DNA of 64,000 bases from Dromaius novaehollandiae (Eukaryota; Chordata; Aves; Casuariiformes; Dromaiidae): positions 21,038,501 to 21,102,500 of the forward strand of contig NC_088113.1 in the NCBI RefSeq assembly GCF_036370855.1. Reading direction: 5' to 3'. The translations under genes were made by a program, and so were the position numbers. Below, in pieces: positions 21,401 through 49,631 of the stretch. The stretch's first letter is position 1; each line of letters begins with the position of its first letter. The notes beneath the pieces are model-generated. The model saw only the letters and a program-made list of their open reading frames with translations, was not told the origin of the DNA and ran no database searches.

Positions 21401-23462
21401 CCCATCTCGTGGACGGGCAGAGCCTTGCTGTGGGGGGGTTTACAGCCCTGCAAGGCAATGGTTGCTTCCAATCAAAGCAACTTTTTTTCCAACTAAACTA
21501 AAAAAAATTGGTTTTGGAGGCAGAGCTCCCTAAGCGCACGGCGAAGCTAAGCTTGGCCCGTCGGATGCCCTCAAGTCCTGGTTACACAGCCGGCAGGAGA
21601 GCTGCAGGAGTCGCCTCTCCAGTGGGGTGGGATGGGAGCACGACCCCCGTGTCGCCCTCCTGGGCTGAGGCCCCGACCGAGGGCCGAATGCAGAATTGCT
21701 CTGACGGCCCCAGCGTGGCTCTGTGGGTGCAGATGTTTTGACGGGCGCAGGGTTGGAGGTGGCTGTGCCTGGTCCTGCGCCCTCCCCGGGCCTGAACAAA
21801 CCCCGTTTCCGTAGCGTTTCCCTTCCCACGTCACTCTTCCTAAAGCTGATGCTCTTGCAGATGTCTGCTGGACTCTCCACGTTGTCCACCCCTTTCCCAA
21901 GACGCGGTTCCCGGAGGTGCTCCCCGTTCTTCACCATGCCCTCGCCGCTGCTTGGGTGCTCTCGAATGAGATACGTTGCTTTTTGGGGCAGCATCGCTGC
22001 TGCTGGTGACTCGCTGCTCTTCTGCAGCGCTGCAGAAGGGTCCGGCGCGTGCACGGGGCCGGGCGGGGAGCGCTGGCTGTGCTGGCGGTGGCTCCGGGAC
22101 GGGCACTGCAGGCCTCCCCGAGCCGGCCGCGAGCCGCCGGGGGGGTCCGGCGAGTCTGGGCAGCTCCCAGGAATTGTTCGCTCTGCCTGGGAGCAGATGT
22201 GCTGGAGCAGTGGGATTTCTGCAGACAGCTGTAGGGCTTTACTTGGCTCTCTTGCCATTTGTCTCCTCCTCGTCCCTTTGTTGAGGAGACATGTGCTCCG
22301 CGGGGAGGACGTGCACCCGGCCCCGCGCCCGCGGAGGTGGCGGCTGGACACCTGCTTTCCTTTGCGTTTTGGATTTTACCAGCGTTTTAATGCTCCCCTC
22401 TTGCATTTAGAGCATCAAACCCCGACTGGTCTTTGTCTGCGGGAGGTGCTGACAGACGATGTGAGAGCAGGAATCCCAATTGTTGGGGAGCCGGTGGGAG
22501 CCAGCGCTGGGAGCAGGCAGGGACGTCCCCCGCGCCGAGCCCGGGCAGGGGCTGCCGTGCCTGCCGTCCGCTCCCGAGCGCCTGCTTTCCGGCCCTGCGA
22601 GGCCTCGGGCGGGCAGAAACCCTGGCAGCCCGCGTCGAGCCTCGCGCCGGGGCTCGGGAGTGAGGGGTTGAGTTCCCGGGGCTCCAGCAGCCCAGTGTCC
22701 GCTCTGCCCCGCGGGGAGGGTGCTGGGAGAGGGCTTAGCGGTAGGAAGGGTTGGAAATGCGTCTGCCTCCTGCTCGTTTCTACCTTGCTTTTTTGGGCTC
22801 CGTCTGTCTGCAGAGAAGTTTGTCCAGGAAACTCCCGGCAGGTTTTGGCTCCCCGTGGAGGCAGAGCCGCGGTCGTTGGCCGGCTGAGCCGCGGCAGCGG
22901 GCTGCTGCTTGTGCACGAGAGCAGCCCCCGAGCCACTGACCTCCGTGCAAAACCCCACAGATTGGGGCGTTTGGGCACCCGCTGCCGTGCTGGCTCCCAG
23001 AGCCACCGCGGGGGACGCGAGCAGCGGTGATGGGCTCGTGGGCTCTGTGGCTCGGCCAGCCCAGCCACGACCTGCGCTGCTCAACGGGAGTTAGGCTGGG
23101 CTGAGCTAAAGTCTGAGTGCTTTCTGGGCCGTACTGGGGGGAGCCCATCCTGCCAGGTGTGCAGAGTCCTCGGAGAAATGTCCCGCTTCCCTCAAGGACG
23201 AACGAGCAGGTTTGAGCCTGGGACCTTCGTTGGCTGAAGCTGTGGATCTTTGGGCCGCGTTTGCGGGAAGGCCGCGTCCCGGTTCCCGTTAGCACGTGGG
23301 GCTTGCCCAGCCCCGGCGCTCGCGTTTGCTTCCCTGGGTGCTTTAGGAGAGCTGCTAAGGGAATGCTCGTTGTGGCTTGCTTGAACAGCTTTGCCAGTCC
23401 GGTTTGTCTCTCCTGGGGCTTTCTGGATGGCTGAATTTCCTTTCTGCTTGCTGCTTGCATAG
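18437..23462 (+). other. DNMT3B: DNMT3B intron 1
   Basis: Five-kilobase intron, GC-rich for its first 2 kb. It holds a GGC run (18442-18475) and a (GGAGCC)n run (about 19977-20005). A possible alternative exon lies at about 19162-19269, bounded by TCTCGGCAG and CCAG/GTAGCG. No coding match was seen. Confidence 0.45.
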
Positions 23463-23468
23463 GCCACC

Positions 23469-39260
<15,792 letters not shown>

Positions 39261-41390
39261 CAAGTAGCGCTTGCCTCGCGTCTCTGGTAAAGATGCAGAG
39301 CTCCGCTGCCGTTGCGGGAGGGGGACGGACAGGCAGCCCCGACCTCCCGCAGGCTCCGCGACCCCCAACCATCCCTCCCCGGCCGCCGCCGCGGAAGGAG
39401 CGTGGCCCGCAGGGAGAGCTCAGGAAATGTCTTTAACCAAAGAACCTGGCAGGGTGACTTTTCTTTAAGGGGACGAGCGACAGTGATGCTTAGAGAATGA
39501 CGGACAAACGAGCTTTAATTACCCAGCACAGGAAGCTGTGTGCGTAACTGATGGGACGAGACATCTCCTCCAGAGCATTAAATACTCCATTTTAAGCTGA
39601 AAAGTTGCAACTTGCTGAACAGCGAGTGCGGAGGCAGCCGCTGGGACGCTGCAAACACCTCCAATGACAGAGAAACGATGCTTTTCTTAAGCAAAACCAC
39701 TGCTAAAAAAACCAAAACTGTAGCAGCAGGTGTAAAGGACCCTGGTCAGGTTACATACACTGAACATGCAGGATACAGAAGCCAAATCTTTTTTTAAGAC
39801 TTTTTTTGTTAAACTTTGATTTTGTTGTTCAACGTCTGTTGCTGCTTTAAGGCATCACGTAAGAATGTGGCGATTCCTAGACCTGAATGTAGCTGAAACT
39901 GAGCTGTGAGGTGGTAGAGTTACTCTTCTAGTTAGAACTAAAGAAATGTTGGTTTGTGAGTTCGGCTGTAGTCTACAACTATTCACTACTTCCTTTTTAA
40001 AGCATTTGAAGTTTTCCCTTACATTTGAAGATCCTGCTGAGTGATTTGAAAGGTTGAACAGTCATCCGAGAGCAGGGAGGATTTGGGATGCGGTGTCCTA
40101 CCGTTCATTGCCAAAATGAACGCCAGCAGCAGGAAGGATGGTGTAGCGATCGATGTCTTGAAAATACAGCCCCCCAAAATGTCACTTCCGAAGCGCCATC
40201 ACCGAGCAGCGCGTGGGCGGCCGTGCCTGCCCCGGGGCCGGGGGGGATGCGTGCACGCGGCAGCGCTCCCCCGTCAACGCCGTTTTCCGTAGCGGGAGGT
40301 TGCAGTCCTGGCAGCCCCCCGGGAACTTAACTCCAATGCACCTTTCAATGCACTGAAACACGTTCACCCTCCATCCCCGTGTCCTCCCCTGCCTCCGCTC
40401 TTCGCTGCAAACCGCGGCCCCACGTTGGCCGAGTCCTTGGGTGCATTCTCAAACTGAAGCAGCCGCAGAGCGCGGTTGTGCTGGTGGTCAGCGTGCTGCC
40501 CCACGGCCCAGCGCCTCGCCAGTGGGAAATGGGAGCTTCCCTCCCGGCTCCTCCTACCTCTCTTTGACAAGTGGGGACCCTCCTGCACCTCCTGCCCGGG
40601 CGGTGGAAGGCGGTGGGTCCCCAGCAGCGAGGGAGTCTCCCATTTTCCACTCCTCCCTCTGTTTTTATGTAGTTTTCCACCCCCACCCCCTCTTCCCCCC
40701 CTTGCTGGGGGGAGCTGCCTGCCCCTCGTCTTCTCTTGGTCTCCAAGCCAAGACCGCACTCAGGAATTGGCAGGGAAGGGAACCCAGGAAAAGTTTCAAG
40801 GCTTATTTTCCTTGATCCTACCTGGCGGTTATTCCTGAAAGTCTTCTGCTAAGGCGTTCCCAAATGCATGCATTTGAGCGAGCCTTAATTCAGAAAAGCT
40901 GGAGAGAAAGCCAAGCGGCCTCCTCGGTCCCCACTAGCAGCCGCAAGTCTTTGCGGGCTGCTCAGGGACGACCCATCACCACCTTTCGTCACCTCGCACC
41001 ATTACCTGCCCGGCCGCTGCGGAGGACGGGGAGGGGGGTCCGTGGTGCCGTGGTGCCGGTGGCGCTCGAGGAGGCCGAAGGGCTTCTGGCCAACGCGGGA
41101 CCTGCACCTGAACCAAAACACTAAAGCCTCAGGCTGGCCCTGCGCTGCCGTCCCCGGCTGCCGGTCCCCGTCCCCGGCTGCCGGTCCCCGAGGCCGTGGG
41201 GAGTTCCCTGGCCAGGACCGGCCGCGGGGGATGGAGCCGCCGAGCGGCAGCAGCCCTCTCCACCTTTCTGCCCCATGACAATGTTATTTCTCAAAACTCG
41301 GTTAATACATAATCTCCGCTCAGTGGCATCTTTTTCACATCTTTTCCTATCTGATCGAAAGAAAAATAAATACAAGAGGAAAAAAAAAAG
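39261..41390 (+). other. DNMT3B: DNMT3B 3' UTR
   Basis: Follows the stop codon. Candidate poly(A) hexamers are ATTAAA at 39577-39582, AATAAA at 41365-41370 and ATTAAA at 41837-41842. GC-rich in the middle and AT-rich towards the end. A 22-bp tandem pair occurs at about 41145-41190. The 3' end could extend to about 41860. Confidence 0.5.
41365..41370 (+). terminator. DNMT3B: DNMT3B candidate poly(A) signal
   Basis: AATAAA in an AT-rich stretch 2.1 kb after the stop. ATTAAA at 39577 and 41837 are alternatives. Confidence 0.5.
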
Positions 41391-41883
41391 GACTTTGAGA
41401 AAGTAAAGATAAAAGGAATAGTAATTGTCTTGGCATTAAGCTTACGCGATGAAAATTGTAGTAGACAAGTCTTCCTTGAAATATTTTTCCCTGTAAGAGC
41501 TGCCTTTTATTATGTGTTTATAAAAATGTTGTAAGAAGAGAGATTTCAGAAATGCCTTTTTAATAATTTTTAAAGGCCTGTAACTCTCCCTGGTGCTATT
41601 TTTTTAGGGTAAGGATTTTGATGTTGAAAGTTTTGTGGGTTTTTATACAATCTTTTAAAAATCAAAGGAGTTTGTATTGTTGTTTTTTTAGAAATGTTTC
41701 ATATACTTTTTGTATTGGGAGCCCAGTACCAAAGTATGAAAAACTTAAAACTGTGCCTTGTCTGAAACAGTTTACTGATTTCCGTATGGGAAAGAAAACA
41801 GATCCACGTCTGGAGTTTACCATTTATCACTGTCTAATTAAAAATCAGTATTTCTGTATGACTGGACATTATTTGTTATTCTT

Positions 41884-41896
41884 GGGGGGGGGGGGG
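41884..41896. repeat. Poly-G run
   Basis: About 13 G at the sharp switch from the AT-rich DNMT3B 3' end to the MAPRE1 CpG island. Confidence 0.9.
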
Positions 41897-41919
41897 AAGT
41901 GAGCCAGTAGGACCAGCCT

Positions 41920-42548
41920 GCCAGGCGGCCTGTCATCCCGGCCTGCAGCCCCGCCGCTGGGGCGGGCGTCACCGGGGCCTAAGGGGCCCTTCTGGCCTTT
42001 AACGGCTCCGCGGCGGCGGGGCCCACGCGCTCCCTCAGGAGGCCTCGCCGCCTGCGGGGCGGCCACAGCCCCAGCGCCCAGGCCTCGGCCGGGTCCGGGG
42101 TCCGGGCTCCAGGCCCTGCCAGGCGCCCGGCGCGGCCGCGGTGGCCTCGCTCGTGGCTCCGCGCCCCTCACAGGCCGCCGCGGCGAGAACCGGCCCGGGC
42201 CCCGCCCAGGGGGACCCGCCCGAACGGGCGCGGCAGGAGCTGCGGGGCGGGGCCTACCCCACGGCGCGTGCTAATGGCGGGGCCGCCGCGGGGGCGGGGC
42301 TAAGAGCCGCCACCAATCCCAGGCGGGGGGCGGGGCCTCGCTGCGGCATCGCAGCGGCTGTCCCGCCCCCTAGCAACGGCGCCCCCCGCCCCCCTCGCGG
42401 GGAGCTCGGCCGTGAGCCGCCGAGCGGCGCTCGCTATAACCGCCGTGACGTCGGCGTGACGCGAGCGCGTAGCGTGCGAGTGACGTGGTCCCGGGCAGGC
42501 GGGCGGGGCCGGTTTGAACGCGGAGGAGACGGGCGCGAGCGGGGGCAG
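41920..42548 (+). promoter_or_regulatory. MAPRE1: MAPRE1 CpG-island promoter
   Basis: CpG island with repeated GC boxes and CCAAT at 42313-42317. A CRE consensus TGACGTC lies at 42446-42452, with further TGACG cores at 42457 and 42481. TTTGAA (CHR-like) is at 42513-42518. The CRE and CHR elements lie within 110 bp of the exon 1 donor. There is no TATA box at a usual distance (only CTATAA at 42434). Confidence 0.7.
42490..42548 (+). other. MAPRE1: MAPRE1 noncoding exon 1 (5' end uncertain)
   Basis: Donor GGGGCAG/GTAACG at 42548/42549 in the CpG island. The next acceptor (TTTCTTTCAG, 43281-43290) leads to the ATG three bases later. Matches the known structure of MAPRE1, where the start codon is in exon 2. 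Confidence 0.55.
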
Positions 42549-43293
42549 GTAACGGGGCCGGGGGCGGCGGCGGGCGCGGGGCGCGGCCCGGGGTGGCGGC
42601 GGCGGGCGGCGGCGACGACGGGCCCGGGCGGCGGCGGGGAAACGCGGGGCGGGTCGGCGCCCGGTGGGCTGCGAGGAGCCCGGCGTGAGGCCTGCAGGGC
42701 CGGGCCGGGCCCTGCCCGGGGCGCGCCCCTCCGCGGGGCCCGGGGGCGGCGGGAGGCAGGCGGCGGGGAGGGGGCCCGGCCTGGCCTGGCCTCCCCCGCT
42801 GGGGCGCGTGCGGCGGGGCCCGGCGGCCCTGCCCGCGGCAGCTGCTCGGCTCCGCAGCGGGCGGCGGCTCCGCTTTGTGCCGCCGGGGCCGGGCGGCACC
42901 GGGCGCCCCGTGTTTCTCCCCGGCGAGACACCGCGCCGCGCCGGGAAGCGTCGCCCCGCGGCTCGGCCGGCGTGGGTGAGGAGGGCGGGTAATTCGCCGC
43001 AGCTGCGGGTCCTTTCATCAGAGTTTCTGCGTGAGCGGTGGCTCGGCGTCAATTTTCTTTGGAGAGGCGCTGGGCCCTGGCCTTTACAGCCGCGGTGAAG
43101 CGAGGTCTCTCCAGCTGTTAGCGCCGGGCAGCTTCGCTGTGTTTCCTGTGAATCACGTTTCGCTTGCCTGTTCCGTCATGAAGGCTGGGAAGGAAGCGCC
43201 TGTAGCTTGCTGCGGTGAGCCTGCCGTCGCAGGAGCGGTGAGCGTGCAGGGCTTCCACGTGTGACACTCACCCCTTTGGTTTTCTTTCAGAAA

Positions 43294-43414
43294 ATGGCAG
43301 TTAATGTGTATTCTACTTCAGTGACTAGCGATAACTTGAGTCGACATGACATGCTTGCGTGGATCAATGAGTCTCTGCAGCTGACGCTGACAAAGATTGA
43401 ACAGCTATGTTCAG
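43294..43414 (+). CDS. MAPRE1: MAPRE1 coding exon 1
   Basis: [20 protein letters not shown] and onward to LTKIEQLCS, identical to human at almost every residue. ATG three bases after the acceptor; donor TCAG/GTAAGA in phase 1. Confidence 0.98.
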
Positions 43415-46400
43415 GTAAGAGGACTGGTGGCAAAAGGAATGCTAAATTTGATTTGTGCTGTCTCTTTATAGAGGTAAAACTGTGCTGTGTGAGCCATCTG
43501 TGCTGACCCGCTGTAGCAATGTTGTTGGCTAAACTGGTGTTAACTGTCAACTTAATCTAGCATTTTGCATTATAATTTGCTTGTGATTTGAGTTTTATTT
43601 AAATTATTTTTTAGCAATCTAAGCATAACGAAAAGGTGTATTCTTCTTCTGACACGCTGCAGTATAAAAGGAATAAGAAGGAATGGTAGTTAATGTGACA
43701 AAAAAATTCTTACAGGAGGGTGTTTCTCAAGGGAAATTAAGTACTCAGGCATGATGGTAGTGTGCAAATCTTCCAAGTAACCAGCATAAACAAATGGTCT
43801 TATGGAAGAGAAGAGAATGCCTGGGAGATTTGGGAGGTTTCTAAAGATTCAGATGGGGCAGAAGGAGAGGTGTGAGGAAGACACTGTGGACTCTCTTGGG
43901 CTCGCCTTGAGGACTTCACAACTCCTGATGATAAAGGAGCATCTCCATCTATGTCACTCCGAGTCACTTTGGCTTGAGTTGACTTTAGCAAAGCTGAATC
44001 TCTGATAAGACTTGTAAGCAGGAAAGGGGAAGTGATTAAGGTACGGAAATAAAGTCACGTGTCACTCAGAGGAATGTGCACGTAGGGGAGAAGGGTTATA
44101 GCAATGAAGGAAAAATAATAGTGCATGGAGTAAGAGCTGAAAATGAAACCAAGGCTAAGAACATGGCTTGTGTAAAGATGATGATTTGGATAACTGCAAC
44201 AGAAATAGAAAGGGACTTGGTAAAAAGTGGAAGTTCAACTCATACAGTGAATTTGAGATAAGATGTTGCTCACACAATGAGAGATGCGGAAGCTGCAGAC
44301 AGAATAAAAGGGGAAGAAGTAAAAAATACATTTGGAACTGTCGGTACAGCTTATGGCTGAGTCCATGGAAGAAACATTCACAAGGATAACAGAAGTCGGG
44401 AACTTAGAGTACTACTTGTACTATTCTGACAAGTACTTGTAGCAGCTTTTTGTCTAATGAAAAGGCAGAGAAAGTCAGCAAAGAGGAAGGAACTAAAGAT
44501 CTAGCTGGCAGGTTTAAAATAAGAACAATTGCTTAGAATCAATGCAAGTCTCAAATGCTGTGGGGCTCTGCCTCTGAGAAGTGTGGATGTTAGTACTGAC
44601 TGTGCAGAATCTCCGCTAACCTGTTTTCAGCAGAAGGCTGAGAGCTTATGATGTGGTATGTGCTGAGTAATGTCCCTTTTCTGTGTCTGCAAAAATACTC
44701 TGTGCCTCTGCATGGATGGAAGTGGCTTTGACTTAGTCGTAGTCATTTAAAAGCAAGTCTCTAAGTTTTCTTTGCTCCCTTTAGTAAGGGGGTAGCCGCA
44801 GTAATTTGAGGCTGCGTAAATATGAAAGAAGGCCTTTGACTTGTGCTGCTCTTTTTTAAATCATGCTTCTCTCTGATTGCCAGATAGTTAGCAAAACCCT
44901 GATCTCTGGGAGGCATCTATTTTTGAGTTGGCTGTTGGAGTCCTTCAGTAAGTAAACTGAAAGTGCAGATCAAAACAAAGATTTTTTTTTTCCTTCTACC
45001 TGTAGAGAAGCAGAGATTTTCTGTTTATCACAGGTAAAGCAGGAGTCCCAAACAGCCTGCAAATGTCTTGCTAGAAAGTGGACAGTATAGGACTTTCCCT
45101 TACCTGGGGTTGACATGGATAGACTAGCTTAGGCCTATATTGTAATGTATTAATTCTTGGATATTAGATCCCCCACAAAAGCTTGTGTAGCTGTCTGTTT
45201 TAGTTTCAGGCTCCCATTATTCTCTGCGTGCACTTAATTTTTTGGTATTTGTGGGGGGAATAGTGATCAGTGTGTTGCACTTGTATTTTCAATGGCATAT
45301 GATTACATATTATCACTGCAAGCACCCATATAGTTTTAAAATATCTTTTTAATGGGGTATGTATGTTCTACAAAAGCTAATTTTCTCTTTTGGAAGATGG
45401 TTGTCTGCTTTTTAGGGGTTAACGGAATCCTCCCTTTGTTCTAATTGTAATGAGAGTTGAATTGATGTGTATGAAAGATTTAAAATGGATAGGAAGAAAT
45501 ACTAGCTTGTTTGAGTTTTTTGACTAAGACTGGGTTTAAATATAACACAGCTTAATTTGGCTTCTTAACTTTGAGGGTGTTTTGAATTGTGGATAGGTTC
45601 TGTCTGTATTAAGTAAATCATTTTATTAATTATTTAAAATAACTGTTGTTCTGGTTTAGCTCTATTAATATTTATAATAATATATATCTCTTAAAAGCAC
45701 ATAACATCTTGGATCTGTACTGATATCCATGAAGGAATGAAATCCAAATTACATGTTGGATTTGTTGCTTGAACTTCTAGAGGCAGTATTGCTCTTGCTC
45801 ATAAGGGCTCAAGTCATGAGACCAAAAGTCTGATCCTGTAGTCAGCTGAAGGTTATTTAAGGCCATACTGCATCAAAACAGAAGATTAAAGGCTCTTGAT
45901 ACCTTGCTTTTGTTCCCTTTAAGGGCTCATGTAGCTGAGGAGTGAGTCAGGTCAGCTTGCTGATCTGACTGAGAAGTAACTTTTGTGGGCTTAGTGAGCT
46001 GACTTGATTCATCCTAGGACTTGTATTCCTTAGAACTGAGGCCAGAAAGGCAGAGAGAAAGTGTGGCTGGGGACAAAGGCAGAGAAGGAACACTTTTTTT
46101 GGTAGTAGCTTGCAGTTAAGTAGGCTTCAGAACAGTAGGGTGGTAAGCTGAACCTCCGTTTCCTATTGTAGTAAATGGTGCGTCAAGAAAACTTGCTCAT
46201 ATTTTCACTTCAAATAAGATAGCACATGAATTTTTCTTTTGGCAGGTGCTGCCTACTGTCAGTTCATGGACATGCTCTTCCCCGGTTCTGTAGCACTCAA
46301 GAAAGTGAAGTTTCAAGCAAAATTGGAGCATGAGTATATTCAAAACTTCAAGATTCTACAAGCAGGTTTTAAACGAATGGGTGTTGACAAAGTAAGCTGG

Positions 46401-49400
46401 GTTATAACTGATTCTCCTTGCTCTTAACATCAAAGTAGATGGAATGTGTTATCACCACTTCCATCTCCAGACCTGAATAAATCTTGGAGCACAGCTTGCT
46501 TCTGGTTTGCATTAGGGTTCTTGCTCTTGTTGACTTGGGACAGTATCTGCTTTACTCCAGCTAAGGTTAGGCTTCTAGTTCTTAATGATAAGATTAATTT
46601 TCCCATTTTAGTTCTATATAAGATACAGATTAATGCAGAAAATCTGAGATAAATTGTACTTAAGCCTCCTGTTTGAACCAGCTTTGTACCAGATGTGATC
46701 CCATAACCTGTTGGTATGGTAGTCTTAATGACTTCGAGTTCCTCTTTACAAGCTTATTTAATTTTAAGATGGTGAAAATTAGATCTCTGAAAATACTTGT
46801 TCAGATTAAATAATTATGTTCATGGAAGGGTGATTTATCTAGGTAATAGTTACTGGCGGCATATTTGATTAACACTAAGCAGTTTGGTGTTAAAACTTGG
46901 TTCTTTATTTATTTGAAGGTATCTCATTCTGTGGTTGTTAATAGCTTCAGCACACATTTAATCAGGCTTCTACTTAGGGGAAGTACCGCTAACTTGTGCA
47001 GCATGTCCAGAGCTGGACAACCATGCTTTTAAAAGTTAAATGACTGTATAATGGTAATGACTCTTTGCCCCTGCCAAACTTGATAGACTCTCAGCTGGTG
47101 GCCTACAGACAAGAAGTTACAATTTGCTGCATCCTTTTAATAATCTTCTTTTTCAGCATCTCTGGAATGAAGAGTGTAATTGGAGCCTACGAAAAAGGCG
47201 ATGTTTAAATTTTGTAGTAGTTCTTTATGTTAGTAGTCTGTAAAAACTGGTCAGCAGTTCAGATTTATGAAAACTAGTGCTGGATGAGCTGGCTTCAAAA
47301 GTACAGGAAGAAGTTTGGTGTTGAAACGTGGTGCAGCAGAAACCTTATTGCAGAACTAATTTTAAAATTTTAATTTAAAATTTAGTTGGACACTGACAGT
47401 GAATCCACGACTTGTTTTTTAATTCCAGTTATTAGGAAAATCTTACTATTTGAGATGCACTTATGCCTAAGGAGTATTTTCTCTAGAATAGACAAAGAAT
47501 TGCATTTGCCCATCTCCTGAGTGTGCTCTTGTTAAAACTTGTTATACATAAACGAAAGGTTCTTTACTGTTAATACAAGTTTTTACCTTTTTTCAGATAA
47601 TTCCTGTGGACAAACTAGTGAAAGGAAAATTTCAGGACAACTTTGAATTTGTTCAGTGGTTCAAAAAATTTTTTGATGCAAACTATGATGGGAAGGAGTA
47701 TGATCCCGTTGCTGCTCGACAAGGCCAAGAGACAGTAGCACCAAACCTCGTTGCTCCAGTTGTGAACAAACCCAAGAAAGCTCTCAGTTCTAGCAGTGCA
47801 GGTAGAGTAAATACTTAAAGGTTATCTAGATCATAAAAAAAAAAAACCAAAAAAAAAACCCACACTTCAGGAAAGCAAGACTGAGTCCCTGTTCAAATTC
47901 AGTGCATCAAATTATAGTATTTTGCAGCTTATTTCTGAGTCGATGTTTAAGACTAGCATCTCTAACAGTAGTACCCGGTTATCTGGGAGTTACAGAAAGG
48001 ACAATTTTCTCTAAAAGAAAAGATGGCAATGCTTGGTGCCAATGCATGTTGAAGAAAACAGCCATGTTGCATGGAGTCAGGGAGAAGGAATGCTTCAGAT
48101 AGAGAAATTTGAAGACAAGTTCCTATGTACCTAAGTGTGTCTGGAAGGCTGATGGTACCTTTTGAAGAAGGAGAGAGAGGAGGAAAAAAAAAAAGATATT
48201 CTGAGGGGAGCTAATGCTGATTCAATCTTACAGCCCCACAGAGGCCCATTGTTACACAGAGAACTGCAGCAACTCCAAAAGGTGGTACTGGAATGGTCAA
48301 AAAGGCTCCAGGAGATGACGAATCGGCAGGATTGATTGAGCAGGTGTGTTGATCAAAATGGCCCTGTGTACTGATCTATGTATTATGGATTTCTGTATGG
48401 AGTGGTTTTATTTCTTTACTTATGTAAAGAGCCAAATGACTAGGACAGGGAGATGCAAGAAAGAGATCATAATGTAGTAAGCTTCTTTGAAGTCAATTAT
48501 TCCGAAACCTTTATTAGAGTGGTCTCACTCTCCTGACAGGAGTGAAACTCCTTATGCAGTACACTAGTACCCAGACATTTACATCTAGTATGTGCCATAT
48601 CCCACATAGCATTGTTTTTAAGTATTTCCACAGCTGTGTTGCAGATATCACAGCATTCCAACTGAGCTATGAGCAGCTGCTACTTCACTGCAATACTGAA
48701 TGCAGTACAACTAAAACTCCTGTCGGCATGAGAGAGTTGACTTGAAAGAATGTGTTGGCAAGGAAAACTGCAAGCAGTTGGCTTTTTACCTGTGTCATGT
48801 AGTAAGCCATTAGAATTTCCAAAGGATATTGCGTGTTTTGGGCTGGATTTTTTTTGTGGAAGCAGTGTTATAATTTGTGAAATAGTAACCACCCCACCCC
48901 CGGTTTTGATTATTTCTAAAGTGTTTTGCATATGAATACCATCCTGGTAACTTTGGGAATCTCGCCATTTGAATAAACCACTACCTTATTTTCTTCTTGG
49001 TGGAGAAATTACCATTGATATCTTTTGGGCAGATCAATGTATTGAAACTCACTGTTGAAGATTTGGAGAAGGAGAGAGACTTCTACTTTGGCAAACTGAG
49101 AAACATTGAATTGATCTGCCAGGAGAATGAAGGGGAGAATGATCCAGTGTTGCAGCGGATTGTGGAAATTCTTTATGCCACAGATGTAAGTAACCTTGTA
49201 GAAATTGGATTACTTTTTTTTTCCCCTTCCCATAACTGGACGTTGGGCTGTTTTCTAGTGCTCCCTCCATTTTTACTTGTTTTTTTCCTTTTGGTTTATG
49301 GCCTAGCTTTTTCCTGTAATAAAGAACAGATAACAATTCTATTTGGGCAGCAGACAGGCTTAGGCTTACGTGAAGAGTATGTAACAAATGAATCAAAGAT

Positions 49401-49631
49401 GAGGAAATAATTTGTCTGCTAGTATATACTAACACTGTAAATGATAACTTGACAGTATTTCCTTTCCACTATCCTAAGTGAAAAATAAAAGAAAGGTACA
49501 TACATCTCAAGAGTAGCCAGGAACTGGTTTGAGATCAGTTTTTCATTAAAGCCCTTGTTTTATCCCCTCTTCAGGAAGGCTTTGTGATACCTGACGAAGG
49601 AGCACCGCAGGAGGAACAAGAAGAGTATTAA
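43294..49631 (+). CDS. MAPRE1: MAPRE1, microtubule-associated protein EB1 (6 coding exons)
   Basis: Exons 43294-43414, 46246-46391, 47597-47801, 48234-48343, 49033-49185 and 49575-49631 total 792 nt, 263 residues plus stop, against 268 in human. All junctions are GT-AG and in phase. Residues about 14-116 form the calponin-homology domain that binds the growing microtubule lattice. 117-185 is a Ser/Pro/basic linker, shorter than in human. About 186-255 is the coiled-coil EB-homology dimer that binds SxIP proteins such as APC. The tail ends EEQEEY, the EEY motif read by CAP-Gly proteins (CLIP-170, p150). It acts at plus ends in the cytoplasm and at spindle and centrosome. Confidence 0.98.
43415..46245 (+). 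other. MAPRE1: MAPRE1 intron after coding exon 1
   Basis: 2.8-kb AT-rich intron. It contains no recognised gene or named repeat; a purine-rich stretch of short open frames at about 44000-44400 could be an old transposon remnant but I cannot assign it. Confidence 0.4.
46246..46391 (+). CDS. MAPRE1: MAPRE1 coding exon 2 (CH domain)
   Basis: (G)[48 protein letters not shown]. Core of the calponin-homology domain. Acceptor TTTGGCAG, donor GTAAGC. Confidence 0.98.
47597..47801 (+). CDS. MAPRE1: MAPRE1 coding exon 3 (CH domain end and linker)
   Basis: [40 protein letters not shown], then [12 protein letters not shown]. Donor GCAG/GTAGAG; reading on into the intron would stop after five residues. 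Confidence 0.98.
48234..48343 (+). CDS. MAPRE1: MAPRE1 coding exon 4 (linker)
   Basis: (A)[36 protein letters not shown]. Basic linker that adds to microtubule binding. Human carries a few extra residues here, which explains the total length difference. Confidence 0.97.
49033..49185 (+). CDS. MAPRE1: MAPRE1 coding exon 5 (EB-homology coiled coil)
   Basis: 51 codons, [20 protein letters not shown] and [20 protein letters not shown], essentially identical to human; dimer coiled coil and four-helix bundle. Acceptor TGGGCAG, donor GTAAGT. Confidence 0.98.
49575..49631 (+). CDS. MAPRE1: MAPRE1 last coding exon (EEY tail)
   Basis: [18 protein letters not shown] and TAA (49629-49631). Acidic tail ending in the CAP-Gly-binding EEY. 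Acceptor CTCTTCAG. Confidence 0.98.
   Translation, partial: EGFVIPDEGAPQEEQEEY

Noticed and set aside
44000-44410. Purine-rich stretch in the MAPRE1 intron as a DNA-transposon relic
   Set aside because: No terminal inverted repeats, target duplication or transposase-like peptide could be shown.
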